Of a DNA stretch of 64,000 nt, positions 1 through 8,982 are shown piece after piece. The stretch lies in the NCBI GenBank assembly GCA_002699585.1, contig PABP01000014.1, positions 744,001 through 808,000 on the forward strand, read 5' to 3'. Below the pieces are notes generated by a model that was given only the letters and a program-made list of their open reading frames with translations, had not been told where the DNA came from and made no database searches. The position numbers were made by a program, and so were the translations under genes. Numbering within the stretch: position 1 is the stretch's first letter; the number at the start of each line of letters is the position of its first letter. The DNA is from Anaerolineaceae bacterium (GTDB lineage: Bacteria > Chloroflexota > Anaerolineae > Aggregatilineales > Phototrophicaceae).

Positions 1-577
1 GCGTGGTCAGGGTGACTTCAAAGGTATAGTCGTCGATGACCTGTAGGCCAGGGACTTCCATATCATCCAGGACCAGCGGCAGTTCGTCGCCAGCATCCAG
101 CATTTCTTGCATGGCGGCGGTGTATTCTTCTGCACCAACCACAAAACGCATGTTGGAAGCCAGTGTTGGCTCGGAAACATCCGGGTCGGCGTTCAGCGCG
201 ACCATGAAGTTCCAGAGAACGTCATCAGCCGTTAGTTCGCGGTCTGTCAGTTCCACACCTTCGATGTCGTGGAACAACACGCCCTGACGTAGATTGAAGG
301 TAAACACCTGCTGACCTTCGTCATTGGTGCTGATGTCGTAGCTTTCTGCCAACTGCGGGACCAGATCGCCGGTAGCCGGGTCCAGGTCGAGCAGCCCTTC
401 GTAGATTTGATTGAGGACGGTGGAATTCGCGATTTCGTCATTGGTGAAGACATTTAAGTGTGACGGATCGGTGGTGATCGGATAGCGGAGGATGTTTTCA
501 TCCTGCGCGGTGATCGTGATTGCACCCATCATCAAGAGGGCAGCTAGCACGACGCCAATGGTCAGTTTTCTTAACAT
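1..577 (-). CDS. Oligopeptide-type ABC transporter substrate-binding protein (5' part)
   Basis: This is the N-terminal 192 residues of an extracytoplasmic solute-binding protein of family 5 (peptide/nickel type); the rest lies off the left edge. The start (MLRKLTIGVV) is followed by a hydrophobic signal segment ending near AITITAQDEN, without a lipobox cysteine. The body shows the family-5 pattern: an opening stretch ending in TDPSHLN, then IYEGLLDLDP, a statement of load (LVPQLAESYDI), then VFTFNLRQGVLFHD and a DDVLWNF segment. Such proteins deliver peptides or related solutes to an inner-membrane permease. No permease gene is visible, so the substrate and partner genes are unknown. Translation begins at position 577 and the frame is open to the window edge. 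Confidence 0.85.
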   Translation of the reverse strand, partial: MLRKLTIGVVLAALLMMGAITITAQDENILRYPITTDPSHLNVFTNDEIANSTVLNQIYEGLLDLDPATGDLVPQLAESYDISTNDEGQQVFTFNLRQGVLFHDIEGVELTDRELTADDVLWNFMVALNADPDVSEPTLASNMRFVVGAEEYTAAMQEMLDAGDELPLVLDDMEVPGLQVIDDYTFEVTLTT

Positions 578-679
578 AGTATATTCCCTTTACTATGAAT
601 GGTGTCGCAACGGAGTATAGCTTATCTGCTGCGGAATTTACAAAACCATAAAATATGCCAATTGTCTAATACCTGATCA

Positions 680-2164
680 TTAGGCCGAAGGTATCGGTAA
701 GCCAAGACGTTCATATTGGTCGATTGGGCTGTCATTGGCTTGCATCAAAGCAACCATCTTTTCGGTCATCATGGCTTCGATGGCCTCGTCCTGTAACGGA
801 TTGAGCTGCTTGGGGTCCGCCTGGACATCGAACAGCAGGTTGCCGAAAGGATGGGCCTCAGCCCAAGCACGCCCCGGAACGCGCAGCACCGGGCAGCCTT
901 TGGTAAAGCTGAACGGTGGGGCCAGCTCGGCATCTTTTAATTCCTCCGGCGAAAAATGCCCGCGCATGTGGGTCGGCATCAGCGTGTAGTTATAGAGTGG
1001 CTTGTTATCCGGGTTGGCTGGTGCACGCATATAGACATAGCGGCCATCGGTGCAGTTGACGTGTGCCCCATGTGCGCCGAACAGGGCAGCATCACGGACA
1101 GGTGTATCCTTGGCGACCGTATCGCGCAGGGGTTGGCCCTGCATATCCGCCGGGCGATCCACGCCGAAGTATTCCAGCAGCGTGGCGGGTAAGTCGATCA
1201 TCTGCACCAGACTTTGCCGCCGCTCGTTCTGAATGCGGCTACGCGGGTCCCAGATGAACAGGGGCGTGTTGGCCAGTTCGTTGTACCAGGGTTGAACGTT
1301 CTTGGCCCACCAGTCATGCTCACCCAGCAAAAAGCCATGATCAGTACACACGATCAGCATCGTATCGTCCCATAGGGCCAGTTCGTCCATCAGGTCGAGC
1401 ACACGGCCCATATAACGGTCACACATACTGAGCAGGGCCGCATAGCGATAGCGCATATGCTGCACATACTCGTCGGACTCTGTGACCGGGGCGTAATTGG
1501 GCCAATCGTCGGTCCACTCTGGCGGCGGTGTATAACCATCCGGGTACAGGTTTTTGAACTCCTGCTGGGTGAAGAATGGCTCATGTGGGTCAAACGTTTC
1601 CAGTTGCAGGAACCAGTTATCGGTCTCCTGATTATCACGGATGAATTCCATGCCCAGGTCGAAGGTCCGCGCCTGCGGCTGCGACTCCGGCGTGTGCATG
1701 AACTGGCGATTAATCGCATCCTGGCGGCGCATTTTATCCCGCATTTCGTCAGCGGGCGCTGTGAAGTTGATATCTGGCTCAACGACCGCTTTCCAGGGGT
1801 CGCCCTCTTGCCCGCGCACGAACTCGAAGGTGTTATAGCGAATATGATAGGTCGCGCCGCCATCTTCCCAATAATGCTGATGGTCGGTCACGAGGCGCGT
1901 GTAGACGCCGTTGTCTTTGAGAATTTCCGGCATGGAGTCGTCGAACGGCTCCAGCGGCGACCAACTGCGGTGCAAAAAATTATAGCGCCCGGTGTGTAGT
2001 TCGCGTCGGGCAGGCATGCAGGGCATGCTGCCCACATAGCAGTTGTCAAAGACGGCTGTACGCTCAGCCAATCGTTGGAAGTTGGGTGTATGCGTCCAAT
2101 CGCAGCCGTAAGGGGCCAACATGCGCCGATTCAGCGTGTCGAACATCACCATGATGGCTTTCAT
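680..2164 (-). CDS. Sulfatase (alkaline phosphatase superfamily)
   Basis: A 494-aa cytosolic-looking sulfatase with no signal peptide. The formylglycine motif C-x-P-x-R is present as CMPAR at residues 49-53, followed by RELHTGRYN, and Asp9 in MVMFDTLN is the usual first metal ligand. A later TDHGFLLGEHDWW block supplies the second Asp-His metal pair. The family hydrolyses sulfate (sometimes phosphonate) esters; the Cys must be oxidised to formylglycine by a maturase that is not in this window. A GAGGTGACC ribosome-binding site precedes the ATG. The neighbour on the right, an NAD-dependent epimerase, is in the same orientation but separated by a structured repeat, so co-transcription is uncertain. 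The substrate cannot be inferred. Confidence 0.9.
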   Translation of the reverse strand: MKAIMVMFDTLNRRMLAPYGCDWTHTPNFQRLAERTAVFDNCYVGSMPCMPARRELHTGRYNFLHRSWSPLEPFDDSMPEILKDNGVYTRLVTDHQHYWEDGGATYHIRYNTFEFVRGQEGDPWKAVVEPDINFTAPADEMRDKMRRQDAINRQFMHTPESQPQARTFDLGMEFIRDNQETDNWFLQLETFDPHEPFFTQQEFKNLYPDGYTPPPEWTDDWPNYAPVTESDEYVQHMRYRYAALLSMCDRYMGRVLDLMDELALWDDTMLIVCTDHGFLLGEHDWWAKNVQPWYNELANTPLFIWDPRSRIQNERRQSLVQMIDLPATLLEYFGVDRPADMQGQPLRDTVAKDTPVRDAALFGAHGAHVNCTDGRYVYMRAPANPDNKPLYNYTLMPTHMRGHFSPEELKDAELAPPFSFTKGCPVLRVPGRAWAEAHPFGNLLFDVQADPKQLNPLQDEAIEAMMTEKMVALMQANDSPIDQYERLGLPIPSA

Positions 2165-2250
2165 AAGGTCACCTCGTTAGGGGATGAATAAATAATATAT
2201 AGTCATCGCATCTGGCAGCTTAAGGCGCAGCATGCTGGTATGCGAGTTTC

Positions 2251-2390
2251 GCTAGGCACTGAAGTGCCTAGCTCGCCAAAAGCCAAGTCCACTGAAGGGA
2301 CTGTGAAAACAAGTTTACGCAGCGGGTCAGAGTGCCTTTAGTGCACTTCCCGCTGCCCAGACATAGCCATATGACTTCAGTCTATGGCGG
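2251..2390. repeat. Four-hairpin structured repeat, copy A
   Basis: About 140 bp that recur, 41 kb away, at 43406-43545. Four consecutive inverted repeats are visible: a 9-bp stem with TGAA loop (2251-2272); AGTCC/GGACT (2286-2302); a nested hairpin of GCAGCGGG/CCCGCTGC (2319-2326 with 2349-2356) enclosing AGTGC/GCACT; and a stem around GACTTCAGTC (2366-2388). Hairpins 2 and 3 are almost identical between copies; 1 and 4 differ in sequence but still pair. It lies between two minus-strand genes and carries no open reading frame. No transposase is nearby. It could be a REP/MITE-like element or a structured RNA. Confidence 0.75.
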
Positions 2391-2434
2391 CGTAAAGAGG
2401 CATATGCTGCGCCTGTTTACGTTAGTAAGTACAT

Positions 2435-3391
2435 TTACCCCACGTCGATTTTGCCGTTATCGATCAGCCATTGCACGCTTTCAAACACGGCTTGCAGCGA
2501 GGTATAGCGTGGCTGATACCCCAACAAACGACGGGCTTTTTCAATGCTGGCGTTAGGGCTGTGGGCGATATGATCCCAGGTTGTGGTGGCATTGCTTTCG
2601 CTGACCGTTGTTTTCCACTGTTCCCAGGGTAAGTAGACCAGGTTGGCTTCCTGGCCGAACCAGGCCGCCGTTGCTTCAGCGAAGCCGCGCAGCGTCAGGG
2701 CCGCGCCGGAAACCGCATGGAAGCTCTCGCCAACTGAGGTGCTCCAGTTGGCCATCGCCAGCATGAATAACTGGGCCACGTCATCCGCATGGACGTGATG
2801 CACCGTTTCCATACCCAAGTTGGGGATATTAAGGGGCTCGCCTTTGGCCAACTTCTCGAAGGCTTTGGGGTCGCCATGGCCTGCCGGGTTCACCGGGTTA
2901 TGGCCGGGGCCGACGATATGGCCCGGTAGGATGGCCGTCGCCGGGAAGCCGTTCTGACGGGCTTCTTTCATCAGGTAGCGCTCAATCTGTGACTTCTGAA
3001 TGCCATAATCGCCGAAGGGTTCGCGTGGGGCATCTTCTGTTGTGGGAACCTGCACCGAATGGCCATGCATCCAGATGGTGCCGCAGTGCAAAAAGTGCTC
3101 GACTTTCCCACGCAGGGCCTCGACAATATGCTGGCAGCTTTCCAGCGTAAAGCAAATCATGTCGATGACCACATCGGCTTGCATGGCGGCGATGCGCTCG
3201 CCAAAAGTGCCATCGGCTTCGGCGGCTGCGCGGTCGATGAAGACGCGCTCGACCTTGTCCCAGGCGGCATGCGGCAGATAGGGCTGGCTTTCACCACGGC
3301 TGATGCAAACGACCTCGTGCCCAGCCGCGACCAATCGCGGCACCAGATACGTACCAACATGCCCGGTTCCGCCAATAATAACGACTTTCAT
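2435..3391 (-). CDS. NAD-dependent epimerase/dehydratase (extended SDR)
   Basis: A 318-aa Rossmann-fold protein starting MKVVIIGGTGHVGTYLV, whose GGTGHVG (residues 7-13) is the dinucleotide-binding glycine motif of extended short-chain dehydrogenases. An acidic/basic pair after the second strand (CISRGE) and the downstream AILPGHIVGPGHNP segment match the nucleotide-sugar epimerase/isoflavone reductase-like branch. A standard YxxxK is not obvious (YGIQKSQIE near residue 130 is the candidate: Tyr and Lys four apart). The ATG follows an AAAGGATA ribosome-binding site. The true substrate is unknown; annotation as UDP-glucose 4-epimerase would be over-precise. Confidence 0.85.
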   Translation of the reverse strand: MKVVIIGGTGHVGTYLVPRLVAAGHEVVCISRGESQPYLPHAAWDKVERVFIDRAAAEADGTFGERIAAMQADVVIDMICFTLESCQHIVEALRGKVEHFLHCGTIWMHGHSVQVPTTEDAPREPFGDYGIQKSQIERYLMKEARQNGFPATAILPGHIVGPGHNPVNPAGHGDPKAFEKLAKGEPLNIPNLGMETVHHVHADDVAQLFMLAMANWSTSVGESFHAVSGAALTLRGFAEATAAWFGQEANLVYLPWEQWKTTVSESNATTTWDHIAHSPNASIEKARRLLGYQPRYTSLQAVFESVQWLIDNGKIDVG

Positions 3392-4032
3392 AATCGTATC
3401 CTTTTACTATTTCGATTTACTAGTTCAACAGCATTTCAATTGATTAAGTACCTTGTGGGGAACGACATTTTTTGTCGTATATTCACGCCATGACGTTCTT
3501 TCGTGTTCCGGTTCTTGCTAGCGTCGGAACCCCACCCCTAAATCCCCTCCCCATGATGAGTGGACTTTTGCTTGCCTTCATAAGATTAGAAAGGCATCCT
3601 TCCACCTCACGGGGGAAGGAACAAGGATAGGGGTCTGACCAACAAGGAAAATATCCCTTTGCCTCAGATCCTCTGTATTCTAACGACCTTGTGCAAAGAT
3701 CACCAAAGGGCCAATGGGACCGCTTGACTTAAGCCCATTCGTTATAAATAGATAAGAACCATATGATAAGTAACATTAACAATCTGGCCAAGTACTTCAC
3801 ATAATGGCTAAAGTGAGTACAATATGGTTTAGACTAGGGCTAGACAAATCTTTTGTTTTGCTCTATTTGTAAAAAGCACAATCACAGAGCGTGAACGGAT
3901 TGTTTTTGAGGCGGCATGTCGCTGCAAACGCCAGAACGTGCGGTGGAACGTGGTCACAAGCACAATCCCAAGGTAGCTGTCGTATACAAACGACTGTCGT
4001 ACACGTAGGAAACCTGAAGAAAGGTTTTTATA
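3392..4032. other. Intergenic region with one fold-back repeat, otherwise no gene
   Basis: The 641 bases between the epimerase start and a small plus-strand gene hold one copy of the five-copy fold-back repeat (3527-3640). The remainder, 3641-4032, is AT-richer and has no convincing coding frame. The reading frame running leftward through 3829-4185 lacks a ribosome-binding site and opposes the small gene, so I do not call it. Confidence 0.5.
3527..3640 (-). repeat. Fold-back repeat, copy 1 of 5
   Basis: Same element as at 8983, 18585, 32161 and 58532, here in reverse orientation. Ends are GAACCCCACCCC and AGGGGTCTGACC, an imperfect terminal inverted repeat. The internal CCTTCC...GGGGGAAGG hairpin (about 3599-3620) is recognisable; the second internal hairpin is eroded. 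Contains no coding frame. Confidence 0.75.
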
Positions 4033-4194
4033 GTGACCAGGCAAAAACGTACCATCTGGGATGAACTCATTGAAATTGGCCGTGACATTGTCGATACACT
4101 CGACAGGGCCATGAACCCGCATCGGCGGGAGCAGGAACCCGTGCGCGTCCCAGTGCCTGTGCGCAACAACTTCCCTCCCCAACAAGAAGACTAA
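4033..4194 (+). CDS. Small 53-aa hypothetical protein
   Basis: A GTG-initiated frame of 53 residues, preceded at a suitable distance by AAGAAAGG. The product begins MTRQKRTIWDELIEIGRDI and continues with VDTLDRAMNPHRR, an amphipathic helix with regular spacing of Ile/Leu/Val, followed by a proline-rich tail ending NNFPPQQED. The alternation of acidic and hydrophobic residues and the clean stop argue that it is real, but I do not recognise a family and the call rests on composition and the ribosome-binding site. It lies alone between a repeat and leuS. Confidence 0.5.
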   Translation: MTRQKRTIWDELIEIGRDIVDTLDRAMNPHRREQEPVRVPVPVRNNFPPQQED

Positions 4195-4772
4195 TCACCC
4201 TTCATAATGACCTTTTTGGTACGGCAATCGCCGTTTTTTGCTGCGCCAGATAATCGCATTCAGTTGTTCCCTGCATAGATGGGTTTTCTTAAATAGCCTT
4301 TTTCAAATAGCCTTTTCAGTTTGGTGATGCATTGGCAGATGCCAGTGTTTTGCCGTGTTGGTGTTGTGCCGCACGAATTGACCTGCTCTGCAAAGTGATG
4401 TATGGTTAGGCATCGCAGGACAACACACATAATGGAGTCCATATTATGGCATCCAAGCACAGCATGATTATGGGTATCGAGGTCGCCCGCTCTTCTCTTA
4501 TGTAGCGGTTAGTGTTGGCCGCGATCCTCCCCTTACGCTTAAAAAATTACATAGTCCCTGTCGCTACAAGGTCATTACATGCAGGCCCTGGGGCATTTGC
4601 GCGTATTTGCCGCGCAAGCTGGTACGATGGGTGTTCGGCCAATGGCCATACCAATGGTACAATCGCACGCTGCTGTAAGCACCAACCGAGTCGATGATAA
4701 AAGTCGCTTTGATGCGACTGTTTGCATAATGCAGTATTTGCACAACGCACTATAGGAGAAAACGGATCTTTT
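4195..4772. other. Long leader region upstream of leuS
   Basis: 578 bases without a convincing gene. Near its right end TACAAT (4658-4663) is a possible -10 box with no good -35. A short perfect hairpin AGTCGC-TTTGAT-GCGACT lies at about 4702-4719, some 55 bases before the leuS start. I looked for a T-box (AGGGTGGNACCGCG) because leuS genes often carry one, and did not find it. Confidence 0.4.
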
Positions 4773-7568
4773 ATGACCGAGTCATATCAACCTGAAGCTA
4801 TTGAAAGCCGCTGGCAGCAGAAGTGGGATGAAACCCAACTGTATCGCAGCGTGGTCGATTGGGAAAAGCCCAAGCACTACGCCCTGACGATGCTGCCCTA
4901 TCCCTCTGGCGATTTGCACATCGGCCACTGGTTTGCCATGACGCCCAGTGATGCCCGTGCCCGCTGGATGCGTATGCGCGGCTACAACGTCATGTTCCCG
5001 ATGGGCTTTGACGCCTTTGGCCTGCCTGCGGAACAAGCGGCGATCAGCCGCAACATCCACCCCTGGAAGTGGACCTACGCCAATATTGAACGCATGCAAA
5101 AGCAGATGCGCAGTATGGGCGCGATGTTCGATTGGGAGCGCGAGGCTATTTCCTGCACGCCAGAGTACTACAAATGGACCGAATGGTTCTTCAAAGTATT
5201 CTACGAAAATGACCTGGCCTATCGTGACGAGGCCCTGGTCAACTGGTCGGAAGCGCTGCAAACGGTGCTGGCCAACGAGCAAGTCATCGATGGCAAGGAC
5301 GAGCGCCTGGGCCAACCGGTCGTCCAGAAGCTGATGACACAGTGGTTCTTCAGCATCACCAAATACGCCGACGAACTGCTGAACTTCGACAACTTGGATT
5401 GGCCAGAGCCGATCAAGATCATGCAGACCAATTGGATTGGTCGCAGCGAAGGCGCCAAAGTCACCTTCAAGACGGCATCCACCGACGATGACATCGTCGT
5501 GTTCACCACGCGGCCTGACACGCTGTGGGGCGCGACCTTCATGGTGCTGGCACCGGAGCACGATCTGGTCGATAAGATCACGACCGATGACCAGCGCGAA
5601 GCGGTCGAAGCCTACCGAGAAGCAGCCGCCAACGCCACCGAAATCGAGCGCTTGAGCGAAGACCGTGAGAAGTCAGGCGTCTTTACCGGGGCCTATGCTG
5701 TCAATCCGGTCAACCAGAAACAAATCCCGATCTGGATCGCGGATTACGTCATGATTAGCTACGGTACAGGCGCGATCATGGCCGTGCCCTATGGCGACCA
5801 GCGCGACTTTGAGTTCGCTCGTCACTTCGGCCTGGATATCGTGACCGTTGTGCAGCCGGATGGCGTAGACGAAATCCCGGTGCCGGATGAGATGGACGAG
5901 GCTTATGCTGGCCCGGGTACGATGGTCAACAGCGGCCCGCTGGATGGCATCGCCCACAACGGCGAAAAAGGCCGCAAAAGTCCGGCTGTCGCCGCTGCCA
6001 TCGACTATTTGGAAGAACGCGGCATCGGTGAGGAAACGGTCAACTACCGCCTGCGCGACTGGCTAATCAGCCGCCAGCGCTACTGGGGTAGCCCCATCCC
6101 GATGATCCATCGCCAGGATGGTAGCGTCGAACCGGTTCCCGATAGCGAATTGCCCGTCGAACTGCCGGAAGATGTCGAGTTCATGCCGACTGGCCGCAGT
6201 CCGCTGACCTATCACGAGCCGTTCCTGAATACGACCGACAGCGATGGCAACCCGGCCCGCCGCGAAACGGACACGATGGATACCTTCATGTGCTCGTCGT
6301 GGTACCAACTGCGCTATCTATCGCCGCACTTCAATACAGCCCCCTTCGACCCGGAAGAGGCCGCTTACTGGCTGCCCGTCGATGTCTATACGGGTGGCGC
6401 GGAACACGCCGTCATGCATTTGCTGTATACGCGCTTCTTTACCAAGGCGCTGCGCGATACGGGCGTCTTCGATGATGCGATCAAAGTCATGCAGCGTGAA
6501 GGGCGCGACCCGGAGGGCTTGTTCGATGAGCCGATGACCGTGCTGCGTAACCAGGGCCAGGTCCTGGGTGGCGAACGCCTGGGCGATTATGTCCTGTGCA
6601 GTGGCTCGTTCTCTGGCGACAAGCTGATGGCCGACCGCGTTGAGGTCGTTGAATGGGCAGAGGTCCCGGCAGGCTTTGAAGGCGTCACAGGCGAGTTGAC
6701 CAAGCGCGTGGAGAACACGCTCTTCGTCGGCCCCGATAACAGCATCGTTGAAGTTGCGCCGGATGCTGAAGTCATCATCCCAAGTATTGAAGGCGAAAAC
6801 AACGTCAACCAGTTAAAGCACCATCTGGAAATTCAGCGTATGTCCAAGAGCAAGGGCAATGTCGTTAATCCGGATGAGCTGGTGGACAAATACGGTGCGG
6901 ATACTGTCCGTGCCTACCTGATGTTCAACTTTGACTGGCAGAAAGGTGGCCCCTGGAACGAAAACAACATCAAAGGCCCGGCTGGTTGGATCAATGATGT
7001 ATGGGATATTGTGGTGGCAGGTGCACCGGATGGTGCAGGCAACGCGGACGTCGAGCGCGATGTCGAGCGTAAGCTGCATCAGGCCATCGCCGAAATTGAC
7101 AACAGCCTGGACAAATTCAGCTTCAACAAGGCCATCGCTGACCAGATGAAGTTCAAGAACTTCTTCCGTGATGCTATCAAGGCGGGCGATGTCGGTGCTG
7201 AGGCCTGGGCTGCGACCATCAACGTGATGCTGCGTTTGATGGCGCCGTTTACGCCCCACGTCGCGGAAGAACTATGGGCGCGCATGGGCTGGGAATACAG
7301 TGTGCATCAGCAGCCCTGGCCGGAGTACGACGAAGAGAAAGCGGCTGAATCCGAAGTGCCGCTGGTCATTATGATTAACGGCAAGCCGCGCGGGACTATC
7401 ACCGTTGCCGCTGGTATCGCCCAGGCAGATGCCGAAAAGCTGGTGTTGGCCTCGGACAAGGTGAAGTCAGTCTTGAATGGCGACACGCCCAACCGCGTGA
7501 TCTTCATCCCTGGCGACGAACCCAAAGTCAATATCGTCGTGGGTGGCAAGAAGAAAAAGAAGAAATAG
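4773..7568 (+). CDS. leuS: Leucyl-tRNA synthetase
   Basis: A 931-aa class I aminoacyl-tRNA synthetase that charges tRNA-Leu. The start MTESYQPEAIE was chosen over an upstream in-frame ATG because it matches the usual bacterial LeuRS N-terminus. The HIGH signature is HIGH at 49-52 within LPYPSGDLHIGHW, and the KMSKS loop is RMSKSKGNV near residue 690. The CP1 editing domain is present with TTRPDTLWGATF near residue 245. The C-terminus VVGGKKKKKK ends in a run of six lysines, an unusual tail. A strong terminator follows at 7592. GGAG lies rather far (15 nt) upstream of the ATG. Confidence 0.97.
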   Translation: MTESYQPEAIESRWQQKWDETQLYRSVVDWEKPKHYALTMLPYPSGDLHIGHWFAMTPSDARARWMRMRGYNVMFPMGFDAFGLPAEQAAISRNIHPWKWTYANIERMQKQMRSMGAMFDWEREAISCTPEYYKWTEWFFKVFYENDLAYRDEALVNWSEALQTVLANEQVIDGKDERLGQPVVQKLMTQWFFSITKYADELLNFDNLDWPEPIKIMQTNWIGRSEGAKVTFKTASTDDDIVVFTTRPDTLWGATFMVLAPEHDLVDKITTDDQREAVEAYREAAANATEIERLSEDREKSGVFTGAYAVNPVNQKQIPIWIADYVMISYGTGAIMAVPYGDQRDFEFARHFGLDIVTVVQPDGVDEIPVPDEMDEAYAGPGTMVNSGPLDGIAHNGEKGRKSPAVAAAIDYLEERGIGEETVNYRLRDWLISRQRYWGSPIPMIHRQDGSVEPVPDSELPVELPEDVEFMPTGRSPLTYHEPFLNTTDSDGNPARRETDTMDTFMCSSWYQLRYLSPHFNTAPFDPEEAAYWLPVDVYTGGAEHAVMHLLYTRFFTKALRDTGVFDDAIKVMQREGRDPEGLFDEPMTVLRNQGQVLGGERLGDYVLCSGSFSGDKLMADRVEVVEWAEVPAGFEGVTGELTKRVENTLFVGPDNSIVEVAPDAEVIIPSIEGENNVNQLKHHLEIQRMSKSKGNVVNPDELVDKYGADTVRAYLMFNFDWQKGGPWNENNIKGPAGWINDVWDIVVAGAPDGAGNADVERDVERKLHQAIAEIDNSLDKFSFNKAIADQMKFKNFFRDAIKAGDVGAEAWAATINVMLRLMAPFTPHVAEELWARMGWEYSVHQQPWPEYDEEKAAESEVPLVIMINGKPRGTITVAAGIAQADAEKLVLASDKVKSVLNGDTPNRVIFIPGDEPKVNIVVGGKKKKKK

Positions 7569-7591
7569 CCTCGCTACCAGTCGCTAGACAG

Positions 7592-7621
7592 AAACGCGCT
7601 CCACATGGGGCGCGTTTTTTG
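7592..7621 (+). terminator. Rho-independent terminator after leuS
   Basis: AACGCGC and GCGCGTT form a 7-bp stem around a short loop, followed by a run of T residues, 24 bases after the leuS stop codon. Confidence 0.9.
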
Positions 7622-7716
7622 TGTTGGAGTATGTTGGTTATCGACATTCATCGTCAGCAACCTCAAAATCTGGTACTGTTTAGCTGACTGTTCCGAAAGA
7701 TTGCTGAGGAACGATC

Positions 7717-8400
7717 ATGGTCGATGTACAACAGGCGCTTTTGCAGATCGCTGATGAGATACGCGGCGAGGCTTCATACCTGAATAATTTTGCCGCCAAT
7801 CATCACGCGAAAGAACGCGCTCACCATCTGATGGAACTGGCGGCGCAGGTGGTTGCTTTGGCATCCGATAAGCCCATAGAAATCGCGCGTGAAGGCTTTG
7901 TAGATGGCTCCTGGCAGCATTTTTCGCCCGTGATTGCGGTCGAAGCGGTCGTGCTCAATCCGCAGGAGGAGATGCTGCTGATTCAGCGCAGTGATAGCAA
8001 GCGATGGGCCTTGCCGGGTGGCATCGCTGAAATTGGATCGACATTTTCTGAGGCCGTGCTGCGTGAATTATGGGAAGAGGCAGGCTTGCGCGGGCGTGTG
8101 AAGCGGCTACTGGGGGTTTTCGATGGCCGACTGTGGCAAACGGAGTCGCCCTGGCATCTGGTCTACCTCATCTACCAGATCGAATGCCATGAATTTTTGG
8201 CCAGCCCAGGCATTGAGGCCGTCGGTACGGGCTTTTTCAGTCGCGTCCATCTGCCAGACGAACTGCACCCTGGCCATGACGTCCGCATCAAGAAGTGCTT
8301 CGAGCTTCTGCAGGGCCAGGATACACACTTTGACCCGGCTGACTCATTTGATTCTGATTTGCCCATGCACCAGCGTCCAGCGGATGACGCCAAGAGCTAA
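7717..8400 (+). CDS. Nudix hydrolase with N-terminal helical domain
   Basis: A 227-aa protein. Residues 1-70 are a helical N-terminal region (ALLQIADEIRGEASYL ... AKERAHHLMELAAQV) resembling the Nudix_N domain found before ADP-ribose-pyrophosphatase-like enzymes. Residues about 72-200 form the Nudix fold, with box GGIAEIGSTFSEAVLRELWEEAG at 101-123 (split here: GGIAEIGSTF then SEAVLRELWEEAG). The catalytic RExxEE is intact (RELWEE), but the upstream glutamate of the usual G-x5-E is replaced by Ser in GST. The family cleaves nucleoside diphosphates linked to another moiety. A GNAT gene follows 28 bases later, probably co-transcribed. Confidence 0.88.
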   Translation: MVDVQQALLQIADEIRGEASYLNNFAANHHAKERAHHLMELAAQVVALASDKPIEIAREGFVDGSWQHFSPVIAVEAVVLNPQEEMLLIQRSDSKRWALPGGIAEIGSTFSEAVLRELWEEAGLRGRVKRLLGVFDGRLWQTESPWHLVYLIYQIECHEFLASPGIEAVGTGFFSRVHLPDELHPGHDVRIKKCFELLQGQDTHFDPADSFDSDLPMHQRPADDAKS

Positions 8401-8428
8401 GCGATTATGAACGATCTACAGGACGAAA

Positions 8429-8968
8429 ATGATGCACTTTGAAATTTTCCAGGGACGCAAGCTTCCCAAGTCATATATTCAGCGCATGGTGAAGCAGCGC
8501 ATCCAGGAATACGGCGAAAATACCAAGGATTTTGAGAAAAACGAACAAAATTCTTTCTTTATCTTCCTGTGGGAGCATGATGTCCTCAAAGCGTTTGGCA
8601 TGCTCAAGCCGCTGCGGTTGACCTACCTGGAAGAGGTTTACAACGTGCGCGGCATTGGCAATATCATCGCGATAGAAAAGGGGCAAGGCTACGGCAAGCT
8701 GCTCATGACCGAGCTGAGGTCTTATCTGGATAGCCAGAAACGGGTCGGGTTGGGTTTTTGCGACCCGGAGAATACGGGCTTCTATCGCAAATGCGGCTAT
8801 ACAGTCGTCGAAGACATCTCTACACGGTTTCGCTATCTCCATGCCCAGGAAACAGGCAACCGCGAACGGCTCGATGATGCGCCGGATGTGCTGTGCTCCT
8901 CGCCGGAGTTCATTGACCTACTGCAATCGACTGAAGAGCCAATCTACGTCAGCGTGCCGTTCTGGTAA
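8429..8968 (+). CDS. GNAT-family N-acetyltransferase
   Basis: A 179-aa protein with the GNAT acetyl-CoA-binding pattern: strand NVRGIGNIIAI followed by EKGQGYGKLLMTEL (the Q/R-x-x-G-x-G/A loop, here GQGYGK), then the C-terminal GFCDPENTGFYRKCGYTVV that is typical of the substrate side (N-x-FY-x-K-x-GF/Y). It probably acetylates an amine on a small molecule or protein; the substrate is unknown. Start ATG at 8429 follows AGGACGAAA. It sits directly after the Nudix gene, and a fold-back repeat begins about 14 bases after its stop. Confidence 0.85.
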   Translation: MMHFEIFQGRKLPKSYIQRMVKQRIQEYGENTKDFEKNEQNSFFIFLWEHDVLKAFGMLKPLRLTYLEEVYNVRGIGNIIAIEKGQGYGKLLMTELRSYLDSQKRVGLGFCDPENTGFYRKCGYTVVEDISTRFRYLHAQETGNRERLDDAPDVLCSSPEFIDLLQSTEEPIYVSVPFW

Positions 8969-8982
8969 TCTTTTGCTTCCTA

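Noticed and set aside
3829-4185. Minus-strand frame of 118 codons upstream of leuS
   Set aside because: No conserved motif and no ribosome-binding site; it opposes the plus-strand 53-aa frame that has both.
4195-4772. T-box riboswitch upstream of leuS
   Set aside because: The T-box consensus AGGGTGGNACCGCG and a specifier-loop structure were not found; only a short hairpin is present.
4782-5561. Minus-strand frame of 259 codons antisense to leuS
   Set aside because: Composition and placement are typical of a shadow over a conserved coding gene; no ribosome-binding site.
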